Source of the DNA: Porifericola rhodea
GTDB lineage: Bacteria; Bacteroidota; Bacteroidia; Cytophagales; Cyclobacteriaceae
Assembly (NCBI RefSeq): GCF_030506305.1
Contig: NZ_CP119421.1
Span: 1,961,501-2,025,500, forward strand
Direction: 5' to 3'
Length of the DNA stretch: 64,000 nt
Below are positions 44,306 to 53,756 of the stretch, one piece after another; the first letter of the stretch is position 1, and every line of letters starts with the position of its first letter. Under the pieces are notes generated by a model, which did no database searches, was not told the origin of the DNA, and saw only the letters and a list, made by a program, of their open reading frames with translations. The translations under genes were made by a program, and so were the position numbers.

Positions 44306-44797
44306 ATGAGCACAATTATTCGTCAGGGTGTAAAAGCCGATTTACCACAGGTGCTAGACTTAATTAACGAGCTGGCAGAGTACGAAAAAGAACCCCACGA
44401 GGTTGAAAATACGGTAGCACAGTTAGAGGAGGATGGATTTGGAGCACAGCCGGTGTTTGAGTTTTTTGTGGCAGAAAATTCTGAAAACAATAAAATAATT
44501 GGCTTAGCCCTCTATTTCTACAGCTATTCCACCTGGAAAGGAAAATGCCTGTACCTGGAAGATTTGATTGTAACCCAGGCAGAAAGAGGCAAAGGCCTTG
44601 GTAAAAGACTACTGGATGCTATTATTATGAAAGCAAAAGAGAGTAATTGCTATCGTGTAGTTTGGCAGGTGTTAGATTGGAATGAACCCGCTATTCAATT
44701 CTACAAATCTTTAGGGGCTGATATTCCTAAAGAGTGGCTTACCTGTCGTTTGGTCAAAGAGCAAATTGACAATTATGTGCCGTTAGAGAAGCAATAG
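44306..44797 (+). CDS. GNAT N-acetyltransferase (SSAT-like)
   Basis: 163 residues from ATG 44306; an upstream in-frame start adds 12 unrelated residues. The fold is GNAT: IRQGVKADLPQVLDLINELAEYEKEPHEVE at the start in two pieces, LEDLIVTQAERGKGLGKRLLDAI with the acetyl-CoA-binding QxxGxG/A-type loop, and WQVLDWNEPAIQFYKSLGAD. The pattern is that of spermidine/spermine-type acetyltransferases (SSAT/thialysine family); substrate cannot be read. It is followed by a strong terminator. Confidence 0.85.
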   Translation: MSTIIRQGVKADLPQVLDLINELAEYEKEPHEVENTVAQLEEDGFGAQPVFEFFVAENSENNKIIGLALYFYSYSTWKGKCLYLEDLIVTQAERGKGLGKRLLDAIIMKAKESNCYRVVWQVLDWNEPAIQFYKSLGADIPKEWLTCRLVKEQIDNYVPLEKQ

Positions 44798-44820
44798 TTT
44801 AATCTAATTAGATTCTTGTA

Positions 44821-44870
44821 GGCGTACAGTTTCTTACATGTTTGTGTAGATAACCTGTACGCCTTTTTTT
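44821..44870 (+). terminator. Terminator after GNAT gene
   Basis: Nine-base-pair stem GGCGTACAG/CTGTACGCC with a 25-base loop and seven T after it. Confidence 0.8.
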
Positions 44871-44883
44871 GTGTACCCTTTTG

Positions 44884-45189
44884 CTATGCCTCTTTCATCA
44901 AAGTACGGAAACTTACACTTTTGTTGCCATAACGTTTTGCGTATCCTGCGTCCAGGGCAGGTTCGTATTTCAGTTGAAAAATATCTAAATGCTCTTTAGT
45001 TTCTGCCATTAGCTGTAAAGCATAAGTAGCTGTGCCCTCCGACTCTTCCACTTCTAAAAGGCGAAATATACGTGCATTCACAAACATGCCCGTAGCCAAT
45101 ATGTCAGGAATTTGCTCCTCTTTCATCCAGCTAAGCCACTCTCCTTCCACACTTACCTCAATATTTATAGTCTGATTGTACTGTATCAT
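44884..45189 (-). CDS. DUF4286 family protein
   Basis: 101 residues matching the small DUF4286 family found in Bacteroidota: NQTINIEVSVEGEWLSWM, then IPDILATGMFVNARIFRLLE and FQLKYEPALDAGYAKRYG. Function is unknown; the fold resembles small antibiotic-biosynthesis or dimeric ferredoxin-like proteins. It lies 87 bases below the hemH stop, separated by a terminator hairpin. Confidence 0.75.
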   Translation of the reverse strand: MIQYNQTINIEVSVEGEWLSWMKEEQIPDILATGMFVNARIFRLLEVEESEGTATYALQLMAETKEHLDIFQLKYEPALDAGYAKRYGNKSVSFRTLMKEA

Positions 45190-45219
45190 GAATCAAAATT
45201 TTTTCAAACTAATAAAAAA

Positions 45220-45245
45220 GACACGTAGCAGCCTTGCTACGTGTC
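45220..45245 (-). terminator. Terminator after hemH
   Basis: An 11-base-pair perfect stem GACACGTAGCA/TGCTACGTGTC with a four-base loop; on the minus strand it is followed by a run of T. Confidence 0.85.
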
Positions 45246-45276
45246 TCTTAATTAACCAAAACCAAACATTTAGCTA

Positions 45277-46389
45277 TTACAGCTTCTGTCTGTTTATAGA
45301 ACCATTAAGCTCGTCCGAAGTTTGCTCTAATGAGCTTTTTTCCTCTGGGAGCGAGTAAGTTGGATCATTCTGCTGTACCAGATCTTTCAAACAGGCAATC
45401 CAGGTAGGGTGGTCATTCAGGCTATCTACCAGATCCCACACTTCGCCGCCTGCTTCCAGAAAATCTTCCTTATACTCTTCACCTACCTCTAGCGTAGTTT
45501 CCAGACAGTCGGCGACAAAGGCCGGTGAGAGTGCTAACACTTTTTTCTTGCCCTCATTGGCAAGTTCCTCTAGAACCTGGTCGGTATAAGGTTTTATCCA
45601 CGGCACTGGCCCTAACCTTGACTGAAAAGAAACTGTGTATTTCTCTTCCGGTATACCTAGCTTATCCGCTAACACTCTTGAAGTCTGATAGCATTGGGCG
45701 CGGTAGCAGTAGCGATTCTTTTTATGATATTTGTTACAGCAGCTCCCTACCTGACAATAGTCGCCATAAGATGCTTTTTTGATCTGGCTAACCGGAACAC
45801 CATGGTAGCTAAAGACCACATGATCATAATCCTGCTTATCCAGCAGCTTACGGGCGCGTTCTGCGTGGGCCTCTATAAAAAGTGGATGATCAGGAAACTG
45901 GCTGACAAATTTTATTTCAGGAATGACCTGCCAGTTTCTTGTAAGCTCCATTACCTTGTCTATAACGGAACCACTGGTAGCAGAAGCATACTGGGGAAAT
46001 AAAGGGATGCAGATAATACTACTGACCATTTCTTCCTGTAGTTCTTTTAACACGTTTTTGATGCTGGGCTGCTGGTAGCGCATAGCCAGCTTAACCACAT
46101 ACCGGCTTCCCAGGCTATCTTGTAGCAGTTGGGTAACGTCTTCACCATAAAATTTGAGGGGCGAGCCACGGTCTTCCCAAAGTTTCTTGTATTCCTTGGC
46201 AGACTTGGGTGCTCTAAAGGGAGCAATGATCAGGTTTACCAACATCCAGCGAGGAATAAGTGGATAGTCTACCACACGCTTATCCATTAAAAATTCTCGG
46301 AGGTAGCGGCGTACGTCTCCGGTTTTTGGGCTATTGGGAGTACCTAAATTTACCAGCAGCACTCCCACTTTATCATGAGGCTTATTCAT
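45277..46389 (-). CDS. hemH: Ferrochelatase
   Basis: 370 residues. Typical motifs are VGVLLVNLGTPNSPKTGDVRRYLREFL, the catalytic region VFSYHGVPVSQIKK with its histidine, CYRAQCYQTSRVLADKLG, and SPAFVADCLETTLEVGEEYKE with the conserved glutamates. It inserts Fe(II) into protoporphyrin IX at the membrane. The cluster YCQVGSCCNKYHKKNRYCYRAQC has extra cysteines, not the standard ferrochelatase [2Fe-2S] set. Alone on the minus strand; an acidic, poorly conserved C-terminus ends the protein. Confidence 0.95.
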   Translation of the reverse strand: MNKPHDKVGVLLVNLGTPNSPKTGDVRRYLREFLMDKRVVDYPLIPRWMLVNLIIAPFRAPKSAKEYKKLWEDRGSPLKFYGEDVTQLLQDSLGSRYVVKLAMRYQQPSIKNVLKELQEEMVSSIICIPLFPQYASATSGSVIDKVMELTRNWQVIPEIKFVSQFPDHPLFIEAHAERARKLLDKQDYDHVVFSYHGVPVSQIKKASYGDYCQVGSCCNKYHKKNRYCYRAQCYQTSRVLADKLGIPEEKYTVSFQSRLGPVPWIKPYTDQVLEELANEGKKKVLALSPAFVADCLETTLEVGEEYKEDFLEAGGEVWDLVDSLNDHPTWIACLKDLVQQNDPTYSLPEEKSSLEQTSDELNGSINRQKL

Positions 46390-46448
46390 AAGAAGCTATT
46401 ATTCAAAATGCTAGCTGTAGAACGAAGGCTAAATGCATAATGTTCGGC

Positions 46449-47531
46449 CTAAATTAATTTAACATAGCTGCCCAGCCATTTTACTTCTTTTTTAAACTTC
46501 TTCATGACGCGCTGTACTTTTTCATCATGGAAATGGCCTTCAAAATCTATGAAAAACCAGTACTGGAAGCTTTTCCCCTTTTTGGCAGGGCGGCTCTCAA
46601 TTTTGGTCATGTTAATACCTTCCTTGTCAAACTCCTGTAAAAAATGCGCTAGGCTTCCGGGCTCGTCAGAATGTGCCAGCTTTGCCAGTATAGAAGTTTT
46701 ATCATTGCCGCTAGGCTGGTTAACAAAGTCTTTGCTAAGGATAAAGAAGCGGGTCTGGTTGTCGCCGGAGTCTTCTATATTCTCAAAAAGTATAGGTACC
46801 TGATGATCCTGTGCTGCAATATGAGAGCAAATAGCAGCGCTTTCCGGCTCACTAAAGGCCATGCGAGCTGCTTTAGATGTAGATTCTACCGGTATAAGCT
46901 CTACCTCAGGGTTATTCACGACATTTTCTATAAAGTTACGGCACTGGCGGAAAGCAATATCTTTAGAGTAGATTCTTTTGATCTTATGCAGGTGATCCGT
47001 TTTGCTGGCAAAGGCAAAATGAATGGCCATGGGCACCTCTGCTACAATATGTAGGTCGTGCTTAGCCAGGCAGTCGGCAGTTTCGGGTACCATGCCTTCC
47101 TGATTATTTTCTATAGGCACTACGCCAAAGCGAGCCATACCGGTATTGAGTGTCTCAAAAATAGCTTTAATACTACCGATAGACATGTATTCGCTCATAG
47201 CTCCAAAGCGGCTTTCTGCGGCCTGATGAGAGAAACTGCCGGTAGGCCCCAGGTAAGCTATACGTTCGGGCAGCTCAATATTACGGCTTACCGCAAAAAT
47301 TTCTAAAAAGATAGCCTCTATCGCCTGGGCATTAAGCATGCCATTGTTTTGCTTGTTTAGTCGGTCCAGTATAGCTTTTTCACGCTCGGGGCGGTAGATA
47401 ATGGCATTGGTAGAGCGCTTAAGCTCACCCACCTGTCGTACCACCTCCATACGCTCATTGAGGAGTTTGAGCAACTGATTGTCAATCTGGTCAATTTTTA
47501 TCCTCAGTTCATCTAAGGTGATCTTGCTCAT
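46449..47531 (-). CDS. pheA: Chorismate mutase / prephenate dehydratase
   Basis: 360 residues from ATG 47531; an upstream in-frame start adds 34 basic residues with no homology. An AroQ chorismate mutase domain (about 1-90, with LDELRIKIDQIDNQLLKLLNERMEVV in pieces) precedes the prephenate dehydratase domain (about 95-270, YLGPTGSFSHQAAESRFG and GVVPIENNQEG). A C-terminal ACT domain (LAKLAHSDEPGSLAHFLQEF, KIESRPAK) gives phenylalanine feedback control. It makes phenylpyruvate for phenylalanine. Notably, the aromatic catabolic genes lie 8-14 kb away. Confidence 0.93.
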   Translation of the reverse strand: MSKITLDELRIKIDQIDNQLLKLLNERMEVVRQVGELKRSTNAIIYRPEREKAILDRLNKQNNGMLNAQAIEAIFLEIFAVSRNIELPERIAYLGPTGSFSHQAAESRFGAMSEYMSIGSIKAIFETLNTGMARFGVVPIENNQEGMVPETADCLAKHDLHIVAEVPMAIHFAFASKTDHLHKIKRIYSKDIAFRQCRNFIENVVNNPEVELIPVESTSKAARMAFSEPESAAICSHIAAQDHQVPILFENIEDSGDNQTRFFILSKDFVNQPSGNDKTSILAKLAHSDEPGSLAHFLQEFDKEGINMTKIESRPAKKGKSFQYWFFIDFEGHFHDEKVQRVMKKFKKEVKWLGSYVKLI

Positions 47532-47694
47532 AGCGTTAAAATGATGGTGTAGTGCTTTTAAAAGCCTAAAGCTACGCTTAATCCACCTCAAACCAAAAAG
47601 AAAGCCTCTTACATCTACTGCCCTTTTCGGCAAAAGCCCTATTTTTGGAGCGCAGACCTTTTGCGGAACTTATCCCAGGGTATCTTCATTAAGC

Positions 47695-47726
47695 ATTGTG
47701 AATGTCTGCCACTTCATGTAATTTTG
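47695..47726 (+). promoter_or_regulatory. Promoter of glyA
   Basis: -33 ATTG (47695-47698), 20-base spacer, and -7 TAATTTTG (47719-47726), an exact TAnnTTTG. The start codon of glyA is 24 bases downstream. Confidence 0.6.
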
Positions 47727-47749
47727 ATGCATTATAAGCACAGTAATTT

Positions 47750-49039
47750 ATGCAAAGAGACCAGGAAATTTTCGATCTGATTCAGGAAGAGAAATCAAGA
47801 CAACAGCGTGGAATAGAGCTGATTGCCTCAGAAAACTTTACTTCACTCCAGGTAATGGAAGCTATGGGAAGCGTACTTACCAACAAGTATGCGGAAGGCC
47901 TACCCGGCAAGCGCTATTACGGAGGCTGTGAGGTGGTAGACAAAATTGAACAGCTAGCTATAGACAGGGCAAAAGAACTTTTTGGTGCTACCTGGGCTAA
48001 TGTTCAACCCCACTCTGGAGCACAAGCCAATGCGGCGGTAATGCTGGCGATACTTAAGCCTGGCGACAAAATATTAGGCTTTGACCTTTCGCATGGTGGT
48101 CACCTTACGCACGGCTCACCGGTAAACTTTTCCGGTAAATTGTATGAAGCACACTTCTACGGAGTAGAAAAAGAAAGCGGACTTATAGACTGGGATAAGG
48201 TTGAAGCCAAAGCTCTGGAAGAAAAACCTAAGTTGATTATTTGTGGTGCCTCTGCCTACAGCCGCGATTGGGACTACGAAAGGCTTAGAACTATTGCTGA
48301 TAAAATTGATGCTTTCTTACTGGCAGATATTTCTCACCCTGCTGCTATGATAGCTCGCGGACTGCTAAACGATCCGCTTCCTCATTGCCACTTTGTAACT
48401 ACTACTACCCACAAAACATTAAGAGGCCCCCGTGGTGGTCTTATTATGATGGGGCAGGATTTCGACAACCCATTTGGCGTAAAACTTAAAGGCAACATCC
48501 GCCCTATGTCTGCGCTGGTAGATATGGCTGTGTTCCCTGGTACGCAAGGTGGCCCTCTGGAGCATGTGATTGCCGCTAAGGCAGTAGCTTTTAAAGAGGC
48601 GCTATCTGATGAGTTTATGGAGTATGTAGTGCAGGTAGCAAAAAATGCGAAGGTTATGGCCAAAGCATTTATAGAAAAAGGTTATCATGTAATCTCTGGC
48701 GGCACAGACAACCACGAGATGCTAATAGATCTGCGCTCAAAAGATATTACCGGAAAAAAAGCTGAAGGTGTACTCGGTCTGGCTGATGTTACCGTGAACA
48801 AAAATATGGTTCCTTTTGATGATAAGTCTCCTTTTGTAACCTCAGGTATACGTACAGGTACCGCTGCAGTAACTACCAGAGGAATGAAAGAGGCCGAAAT
48901 GGAATCCATTGTTGAGTTTATTGACGTAGTATTAAGTAATCCTGATGATGAGAGCAAGATTGCTAAAGTGAAGCAGGAGGTAAATAACTTAATGGAGCGT
49001 TTTCCTTTATACGATAGTTTAGAAAAAGTAAGTGGATAA
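47750..49039 (+). CDS. glyA: Serine hydroxymethyltransferase
   Basis: 429 residues. Core motifs are [35 protein letters not shown], and [14 protein letters not shown] with the PLP lysine at 222. It interconverts serine and glycine and loads one-carbon units on tetrahydrofolate. tatC begins within its last codons, so the two are coupled. It has its own promoter directly upstream. Confidence 0.97.
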   Translation: MQRDQEIFDLIQEEKSRQQRGIELIASENFTSLQVMEAMGSVLTNKYAEGLPGKRYYGGCEVVDKIEQLAIDRAKELFGATWANVQPHSGAQANAAVMLAILKPGDKILGFDLSHGGHLTHGSPVNFSGKLYEAHFYGVEKESGLIDWDKVEAKALEEKPKLIICGASAYSRDWDYERLRTIADKIDAFLLADISHPAAMIARGLLNDPLPHCHFVTTTTHKTLRGPRGGLIMMGQDFDNPFGVKLKGNIRPMSALVDMAVFPGTQGGPLEHVIAAKAVAFKEALSDEFMEYVVQVAKNAKVMAKAFIEKGYHVISGGTDNHEMLIDLRSKDITGKKAEGVLGLADVTVNKNMVPFDDKSPFVTSGIRTGTAAVTTRGMKEAEMESIVEFIDVVLSNPDDESKIAKVKQEVNNLMERFPLYDSLEKVSG

Positions 49040-49967
49040 TTCAGAGAATCAAAATCCGGAAAACAATAAGCTGGATCAGCAACATCATGATAATGGCTTA
49101 GAGGAAAGAAGAGAGGATGCCGTGCATCCTTATGACCCATACAACGAAGGCGAACAGATGTCTTTTCTGGACCATCTGGAAGAGTTGCGCTGGCATATTA
49201 TACGTTCGCTGGGTGCCATTATTGTCTTTGGTGTGGTAGCGTTTATTATGCGTGACTTCGTATGGGGCTTGTTAATTCTTGGCCCTACCAAGGTCGACTT
49301 CTGGACTTTCCGGATGTTTTGCAAAGTAAGCTCGTCTATAGGTTCAGATGCCTTTTGTTTTGATGAAATGCCATTCATCATCCAAAGCCGTAAGATGACA
49401 GGGCAGTTTTCTATGCATATTGTTTCTTCTGCAGTAATTGGGCTTATCGCCTCTTTCCCTTATGTTTTCTGGGAAATCTGGCGCTTTGTAAGCCCTGGCT
49501 TATACGATAATGAGCGCAAACTAAGCCGTGGAGCAGTATTTTTTGTAAGTCTGCTCTTTATGCTGGGAGTGCTCTTTGGTTACTATATCGTTACGCCTAT
49601 CTCCGTTAACTTTCTGGGTAACTATCAGGTAGACCCATCTATTCTTAATGAATTTGATATAACCTCGTATGTGTCTATACTAGTAACACTAGTATTGGCC
49701 TGCGGACTTTTGTTTCAGTTACCTATAGTGGTGTACTTCCTGTCAAAAGCGGGTATTATTACCCCTTCTGCTCTGGTAAAGTATAGAAAACATGCTATTG
49801 TAGTCATACTGATTATTGCGGCACTGGTAACTCCGCCAGACCCTATCACTCAGTTATTGGTAACTTTACCTCTATTACTGCTCTACCAGGCAAGTATTTA
49901 TATCTCCAAAATGGTAGTGCGTAAAGAGGCCAAAAAGCAGGCAACGCTAGAAGAGGAGAATGGATAA
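49032..49967 (+). CDS. tatC: Sec-independent protein translocase TatC
   Basis: 311 residues using GTG 49032, which overlaps glyA by eight bases; an internal ATG at 49158 before [12 protein letters not shown] is an alternative that would drop an acidic 42-residue extension. Six membrane helices follow the [17 protein letters not shown] motif, with [15 protein letters not shown] in the core. It forms the twin-arginine translocon receptor. Two Tat-signal oxidoreductases at 27533-29559 would be its clients. No tatA is adjacent. Confidence 0.92.
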   Translation: MDNSENQNPENNKLDQQHHDNGLEERREDAVHPYDPYNEGEQMSFLDHLEELRWHIIRSLGAIIVFGVVAFIMRDFVWGLLILGPTKVDFWTFRMFCKVSSSIGSDAFCFDEMPFIIQSRKMTGQFSMHIVSSAVIGLIASFPYVFWEIWRFVSPGLYDNERKLSRGAVFFVSLLFMLGVLFGYYIVTPISVNFLGNYQVDPSILNEFDITSYVSILVTLVLACGLLFQLPIVVYFLSKAGIITPSALVKYRKHAIVVILIIAALVTPPDPITQLLVTLPLLLLYQASIYISKMVVRKEAKKQATLEEENG

Positions 49968-49974
49968 ATTAAAT

Positions 49975-50002
49975 AGAGCATTGCTCTACGGGGCAATGCT
50001 CT
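49975..50002 (+). terminator. Hairpin after tatC
   Basis: Ten-base-pair stem AGAGCATTGC/GCAATGCTCT with an eight-base loop and a weak T-rich tail, 34 bases before rpiB. Confidence 0.55.
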
Positions 50003-50035
50003 TCATTTCTAGATATATTAAGAAAAATACATACA

Positions 50036-50473
50036 ATGGCCGACTCTGTAATAGCAATAGGTTCAGATCATGCAGGCTTTAATCATAAGCAAAAAATAAA
50101 AGCCCATCTTGAGCAGCAAGGCTATACCGTAAAGGACTTTGGTACCAACTCTCCAGACTCGGTAGACTATCCAGACTTTGCTCACCCATTGGCTGAGGCT
50201 GTAGAAGATGGCTCATGCGAATTAGGGATATTGGTGTGTGGAAGCGGCAATGGCGTAGCCATGAGTGCCAATAAACATGCAGGTATAAGAGCGGCTATTT
50301 GCTGGACTGACGAACTGGCTGCGCTTGCGCGCCAACACAACAATGCGAATGTATTATGTGTGCCGGAACGATTTGTAAGCGAAGAGCTGGCGCTTCAGAT
50401 GACTGATACTTTTCTGAAAACAGATTTTGAAGGAGGAAGACACGGAAGAAGAGTGTCTAAAATCTCTTGCTAG
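50036..50473 (+). CDS. rpiB: Ribose-5-phosphate isomerase B
   Basis: 145 residues with AIGSDHAGFNHKQKI, DFGTNSPDSVDYPDF, and CGSGNGVAMSANKHAGIRAAIC in pieces, the RpiB signature including the active-site cysteine. It interconverts ribose- and ribulose-5-phosphate. It is convergent with the DUF6427 gene and shares a four-base overlap at the stop. Confidence 0.94.
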   Translation: MADSVIAIGSDHAGFNHKQKIKAHLEQQGYTVKDFGTNSPDSVDYPDFAHPLAEAVEDGSCELGILVCGSGNGVAMSANKHAGIRAAICWTDELAALARQHNNANVLCVPERFVSEELALQMTDTFLKTDFEGGRHGRRVSKISC

Positions 50474-51891
50474 TCTGTATCTTCATTCAGAATATAAATA
50501 TTATTACTTCCGGCCTGTAGTTGGTACGAGGTTTCCAGCAAAGGAATCCGCTGCTGTAGGTCGGGCATTAGACTTTCCAGGTCTATTATCACCACGGGCA
50601 TATTCTCATTAAAGCTGTGGTAAATTCTGGTTAAGTTCTCAAAGTAACCGGTGGCCGCCAAAAGTTGTTTTGAAAGCTGCCAGTCCAGATAGGGAGTAGC
50701 CATCTTCGCTTCACGGTAGATACTCAGCTGATCACCCAGCACCAGCACTTCTTTCCCTTTCACTAGTTCGTCATATGCAGTCTCTTGCACCATAAGCTCT
50801 GGGGTATTGAAAATACGTCCTAAAGCAAAATATCCATATAAAAAAGCATAGGCATTTAGCACTACCAGCACAGCAAATAAAACAGTAGTAAGCTCTGCAA
50901 AAATGAATCTGCGAATAGAAAGCAGGTAGTGGGTTACAAAAAATGCAATAGAGGGCACCAGTGGTAACAGGTGGTACGGAGAAAGTTCATTAACAAAAAA
51001 TAGCGTCGCTACAGTAGCCACTACTTTAATAAGCATAATTTGCTGTAACTTGCTCTGCTGGTTAGTAAAGCGACGTATTTGTCCAACTTTGTACAGAGAG
51101 AGTATCAAAAATATGAGAGGAATAATGCTCAGATATAGTAGCCAGAGTGGGTGAACATAAAAATCACGGCTCAAGGTTTCAAAGGCTAGAAGGTACTGAT
51201 CTAGAAACCCGTCCAGCCCGTCCACTACAAAAAAATAGGTGCTTGCTATAAGGAGAGGAAGTGCGGTACCATAGAGTAGCAACAAATGACGACGTATAGA
51301 GACATTGGCAAATAGCATATAAGCCATAATAGTAGACAGCAAAAAGATAATACTGGGTAAGTAACAGAGAGCTGCCAGGCCAATGTAAATACCTGTACTA
51401 AGAATTCGGTTGTCTTGAGAACGGCTTTCTACCCTGTAAAAAACATTTCTGAGTGCCAGCAGTATCCAGGTAAGCGCGATAAGTACAGGAGAAAGCACAA
51501 AAAAGTCAAAAGAAAAGCTGCTTAGGATAATGTAAGCAAAAGCAGGGACATAGGTGTTCTCGTTAAACGCTTTTTTAGTAATCAGAAAATTGTTAAATAC
51601 CAGACTTTGGTAAGTAGTAAGCAGCATAGCCAGTAAAACATATACCGTTTGGCTACGGTTAAATATTAGCTCTATTAAAGCATAACACAGAGCTGCCAAT
51701 GGGCCTATATTATCCCAGACACCTACATATAAACTATGACCTTCAGAAATTTTTTCGCCTACCAGCATCCAGTTGAGTTCGGCAATGCTTAGTGGGGTAT
51801 CAGCAAAAAGAAAAGGTAGTCTGATAAGAATCAGCAATACAAATACCCCCAACATACGGAAGGGGTCATTTACTCGGAAATAGCTTAGCAA
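50470..51891 (-). CDS. DUF6427 family multi-pass membrane protein
   Basis: 473 residues with about ten to twelve transmembrane segments. The N-terminal region RVNDPFRMLGVFVLLILIRLPFLF and WMLVGEKISEGHSLYVGVWDNIGP match DUF6427 proteins of Bacteroidota, which are compared with glycosyltransferase-like polytopic proteins. Function is unknown. Its last bases overlap those of rpiB. Confidence 0.7.
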   Translation of the reverse strand: MLSYFRVNDPFRMLGVFVLLILIRLPFLFADTPLSIAELNWMLVGEKISEGHSLYVGVWDNIGPLAALCYALIELIFNRSQTVYVLLAMLLTTYQSLVFNNFLITKKAFNENTYVPAFAYIILSSFSFDFFVLSPVLIALTWILLALRNVFYRVESRSQDNRILSTGIYIGLAALCYLPSIIFLLSTIMAYMLFANVSIRRHLLLLYGTALPLLIASTYFFVVDGLDGFLDQYLLAFETLSRDFYVHPLWLLYLSIIPLIFLILSLYKVGQIRRFTNQQSKLQQIMLIKVVATVATLFFVNELSPYHLLPLVPSIAFFVTHYLLSIRRFIFAELTTVLFAVLVVLNAYAFLYGYFALGRIFNTPELMVQETAYDELVKGKEVLVLGDQLSIYREAKMATPYLDWQLSKQLLAATGYFENLTRIYHSFNENMPVVIIDLESLMPDLQQRIPLLETSYQLQAGSNNIYILNEDTD

Positions 51892-52030
51892 AGGGTCTAG
51901 AGTTTAAGCTGTTGAAGGAACTTAAGTGCCGCTGGCAAAAAAAGTAATACACTTTGGTATTCGCAATGATCTGTACTAATTTATAAAATTAGCAACAATT
52001 TATCATAATTAGACGTAATTTGGCAGAGAT

Positions 52031-52426
52031 ATGAAAGAGAGCAAACGGCAGAAGCAATTCTCAAGTCTGATCCAGAAAGACCTGAGCGAAATATTTCAAC
52101 GAAATGCGGCATCTTTGGTAGGTTCTTCCTCTACCTTTATTACCGTAACTAATGTGAGCATGAGTGCCGACCTGAGTGTGGCAAAAATATACCTGAGTTT
52201 TATGTTGAGTAATCAGCAGCAGGAACTGCTGGATACCATCAATATGAAAAAAGGAGAGGTTCGCCGCCAGCTGGGTAATCGTATAGGTAAGCAGGTACGG
52301 GTTGTTCCGGAACTGATCTTCCTCCTGGACGAAAGCGCTGACCATGCCGCACGTATAGATAAAATATTGTCTGAACTGGATATTCCGCCTGAAGATGACG
52401 AGAATGCAGACAATAGGGATGATTAA
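52031..52426 (+). CDS. rbfA: Ribosome-binding factor A
   Basis: 131 residues with the KH-type RbfA pattern: SKRQKQFSSLIQKDLSEIFQRNA-like start, FITVTNVSMSADLSVAKIYLSF and LGNRIGKQVRVVPELIFLLDES, ending in an acidic tail. It matures the 16S rRNA 5' end. The TTG-started permease gene begins 25 bases after it. Confidence 0.9.
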   Translation: MKESKRQKQFSSLIQKDLSEIFQRNAASLVGSSSTFITVTNVSMSADLSVAKIYLSFMLSNQQQELLDTINMKKGEVRRQLGNRIGKQVRVVPELIFLLDESADHAARIDKILSELDIPPEDDENADNRDD

Positions 52427-52451
52427 TGTTTAACCAAGAGTAGAATAAGTA

Positions 52452-53684
52452 TTGAACCTGTCATTACTGATTGCGAGACGGTATTTTCGCTCCAAGAAGA
52501 AGAAGAACTTTATACAGGTCATATCTAACATCTCAATGGTAGGGGTGGCGATTGGCACGATGGCTCTGGTTATTGTGCTTTCTGTATTTAATGGTTTAGA
52601 AAATCTTATCCGTGAGTCGTACAACACCTTTGATCCCGAAATCAAAGTAATACCCTCTGAAGGTAAATCTTTCAGCGTGAGTGATTCTTTAATACAAGCC
52701 ATTCAAAATCTGGAAGGCATAGCTCTGGTTACTGAAGTAATTGAAGACAATGCACTGGTGCGTTACCAGGGTGCACAGATGGTAGTTAAACTCAAAGGTG
52801 TAAGCGGCAACTTTGTAGAGCAGGGCCGCCTGGACAAGGCCATGGTGCATGGTGAGCTGGCACTGGAAAAAGATGGAAAAAACTTTGCCATACTGGGTCG
52901 TGGCGTGCAGTATACCCTCTCTGTCTCGCCCACTAACGATTTTTATGCCCTTCAGATTTATAGCCCCAAGCGAGAACGAGAGTCAGGATTTAACCCTGAC
53001 CCAATGACGCGCTACTTCAAAAGACGAAATATAATGCCCGGAGGGGTATTTGCCATAGAAAAGCAGTTTGACGCGAACTACGTTATTGTCCCTCTAGATT
53101 TTGCTGCCAACCTGTTTGACTATACCGGGCAGCGTACCGCTCTGGAAATTAAAACCGCAGAGGGTATAAAAATAAGCAAAGTACAAGATCAGTTGCAGGA
53201 AGTGCTGGGCGATAGTATGCAGGTACTAAACAGTGACCAGCAGCACGAGAGCCTGCTGCGTGCCATCAAAATAGAAAAGCTATTCGTATATCTTACCTTT
53301 TCCTTTATTCTGGCAGTAGCCTCTTTTAATATCTTCTTTTCACTCTCCATGCTGGCTATTGACAAAAAGAAAGATATTGCCATGCTTATTGCTATGGGAG
53401 CCAGCAAAAAAATTGTACGATCAATTTTTCTTTATGAAGGAGCCATTATCGCCTTTATCGGTACGGTAAGTGGCCTTACCGTCGGCCTGTTAGTCTGTTG
53501 GGCTCAACAAACCTTTGGCCTCATATCCATGGGTATGCAAACTGCTATTGTAGATGCCTACCCGGTAAAGATGCAGTTCACAGATTTCTTCTATACAGCG
53601 ATAAGTATTACAATTATTACTTTTTTAGCATCATATCGTCCGGCAAGCATCGCTGCTCGTACAGAAGTCAAAGATTTTTTGTAG
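52452..53684 (+). CDS. LolC/E-type ABC transporter permease
   Basis: 410 residues. The frame starts with TTG at 52452 giving NLSLLIARRYFRSKKKKNFIQVIS, the expected start of this family; no ATG fits before the first membrane helix. Four helices: one near the N-terminus (VGVAIGTMALVIVLSVFNG), three in the C-terminal FtsX region (FSFILAVASFNIFFSLSMLAID and after). The large periplasmic domain lies between. It probably moves lipoproteins or other hydrophobic molecules from the inner membrane. No ATPase gene is beside it. Confidence 0.85.
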   Translation: MNLSLLIARRYFRSKKKKNFIQVISNISMVGVAIGTMALVIVLSVFNGLENLIRESYNTFDPEIKVIPSEGKSFSVSDSLIQAIQNLEGIALVTEVIEDNALVRYQGAQMVVKLKGVSGNFVEQGRLDKAMVHGELALEKDGKNFAILGRGVQYTLSVSPTNDFYALQIYSPKRERESGFNPDPMTRYFKRRNIMPGGVFAIEKQFDANYVIVPLDFAANLFDYTGQRTALEIKTAEGIKISKVQDQLQEVLGDSMQVLNSDQQHESLLRAIKIEKLFVYLTFSFILAVASFNIFFSLSMLAIDKKKDIAMLIAMGASKKIVRSIFLYEGAIIAFIGTVSGLTVGLLVCWAQQTFGLISMGMQTAIVDAYPVKMQFTDFFYTAISITIITFLASYRPASIAARTEVKDFL

Positions 53685-53697
53685 ATTTATAAATTAA

Positions 53698-53721
53698 GTA
53701 AAAGTGCATGCGTACTTTTAC
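53698..53721. terminator. Hairpin after LolC/E-type permease
   Basis: Eight-base-pair arms GTAAAAGT/ACTTTTAC with an eight-base centre GCATGCGT; T-poor flank, so termination is uncertain. Confidence 0.35.
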
Positions 53722-53756
53722 CGTTTGTTTGCTATCAACCTTGGCCACTTTTTTGT

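Noticed and set aside
45700-45790. Cysteine cluster in ferrochelatase as a novel iron-sulfur site
   Set aside because: Bacterial ferrochelatases often have a CYRAQC-like element; the extra cysteines are too few and too ordinary to claim a new cluster.
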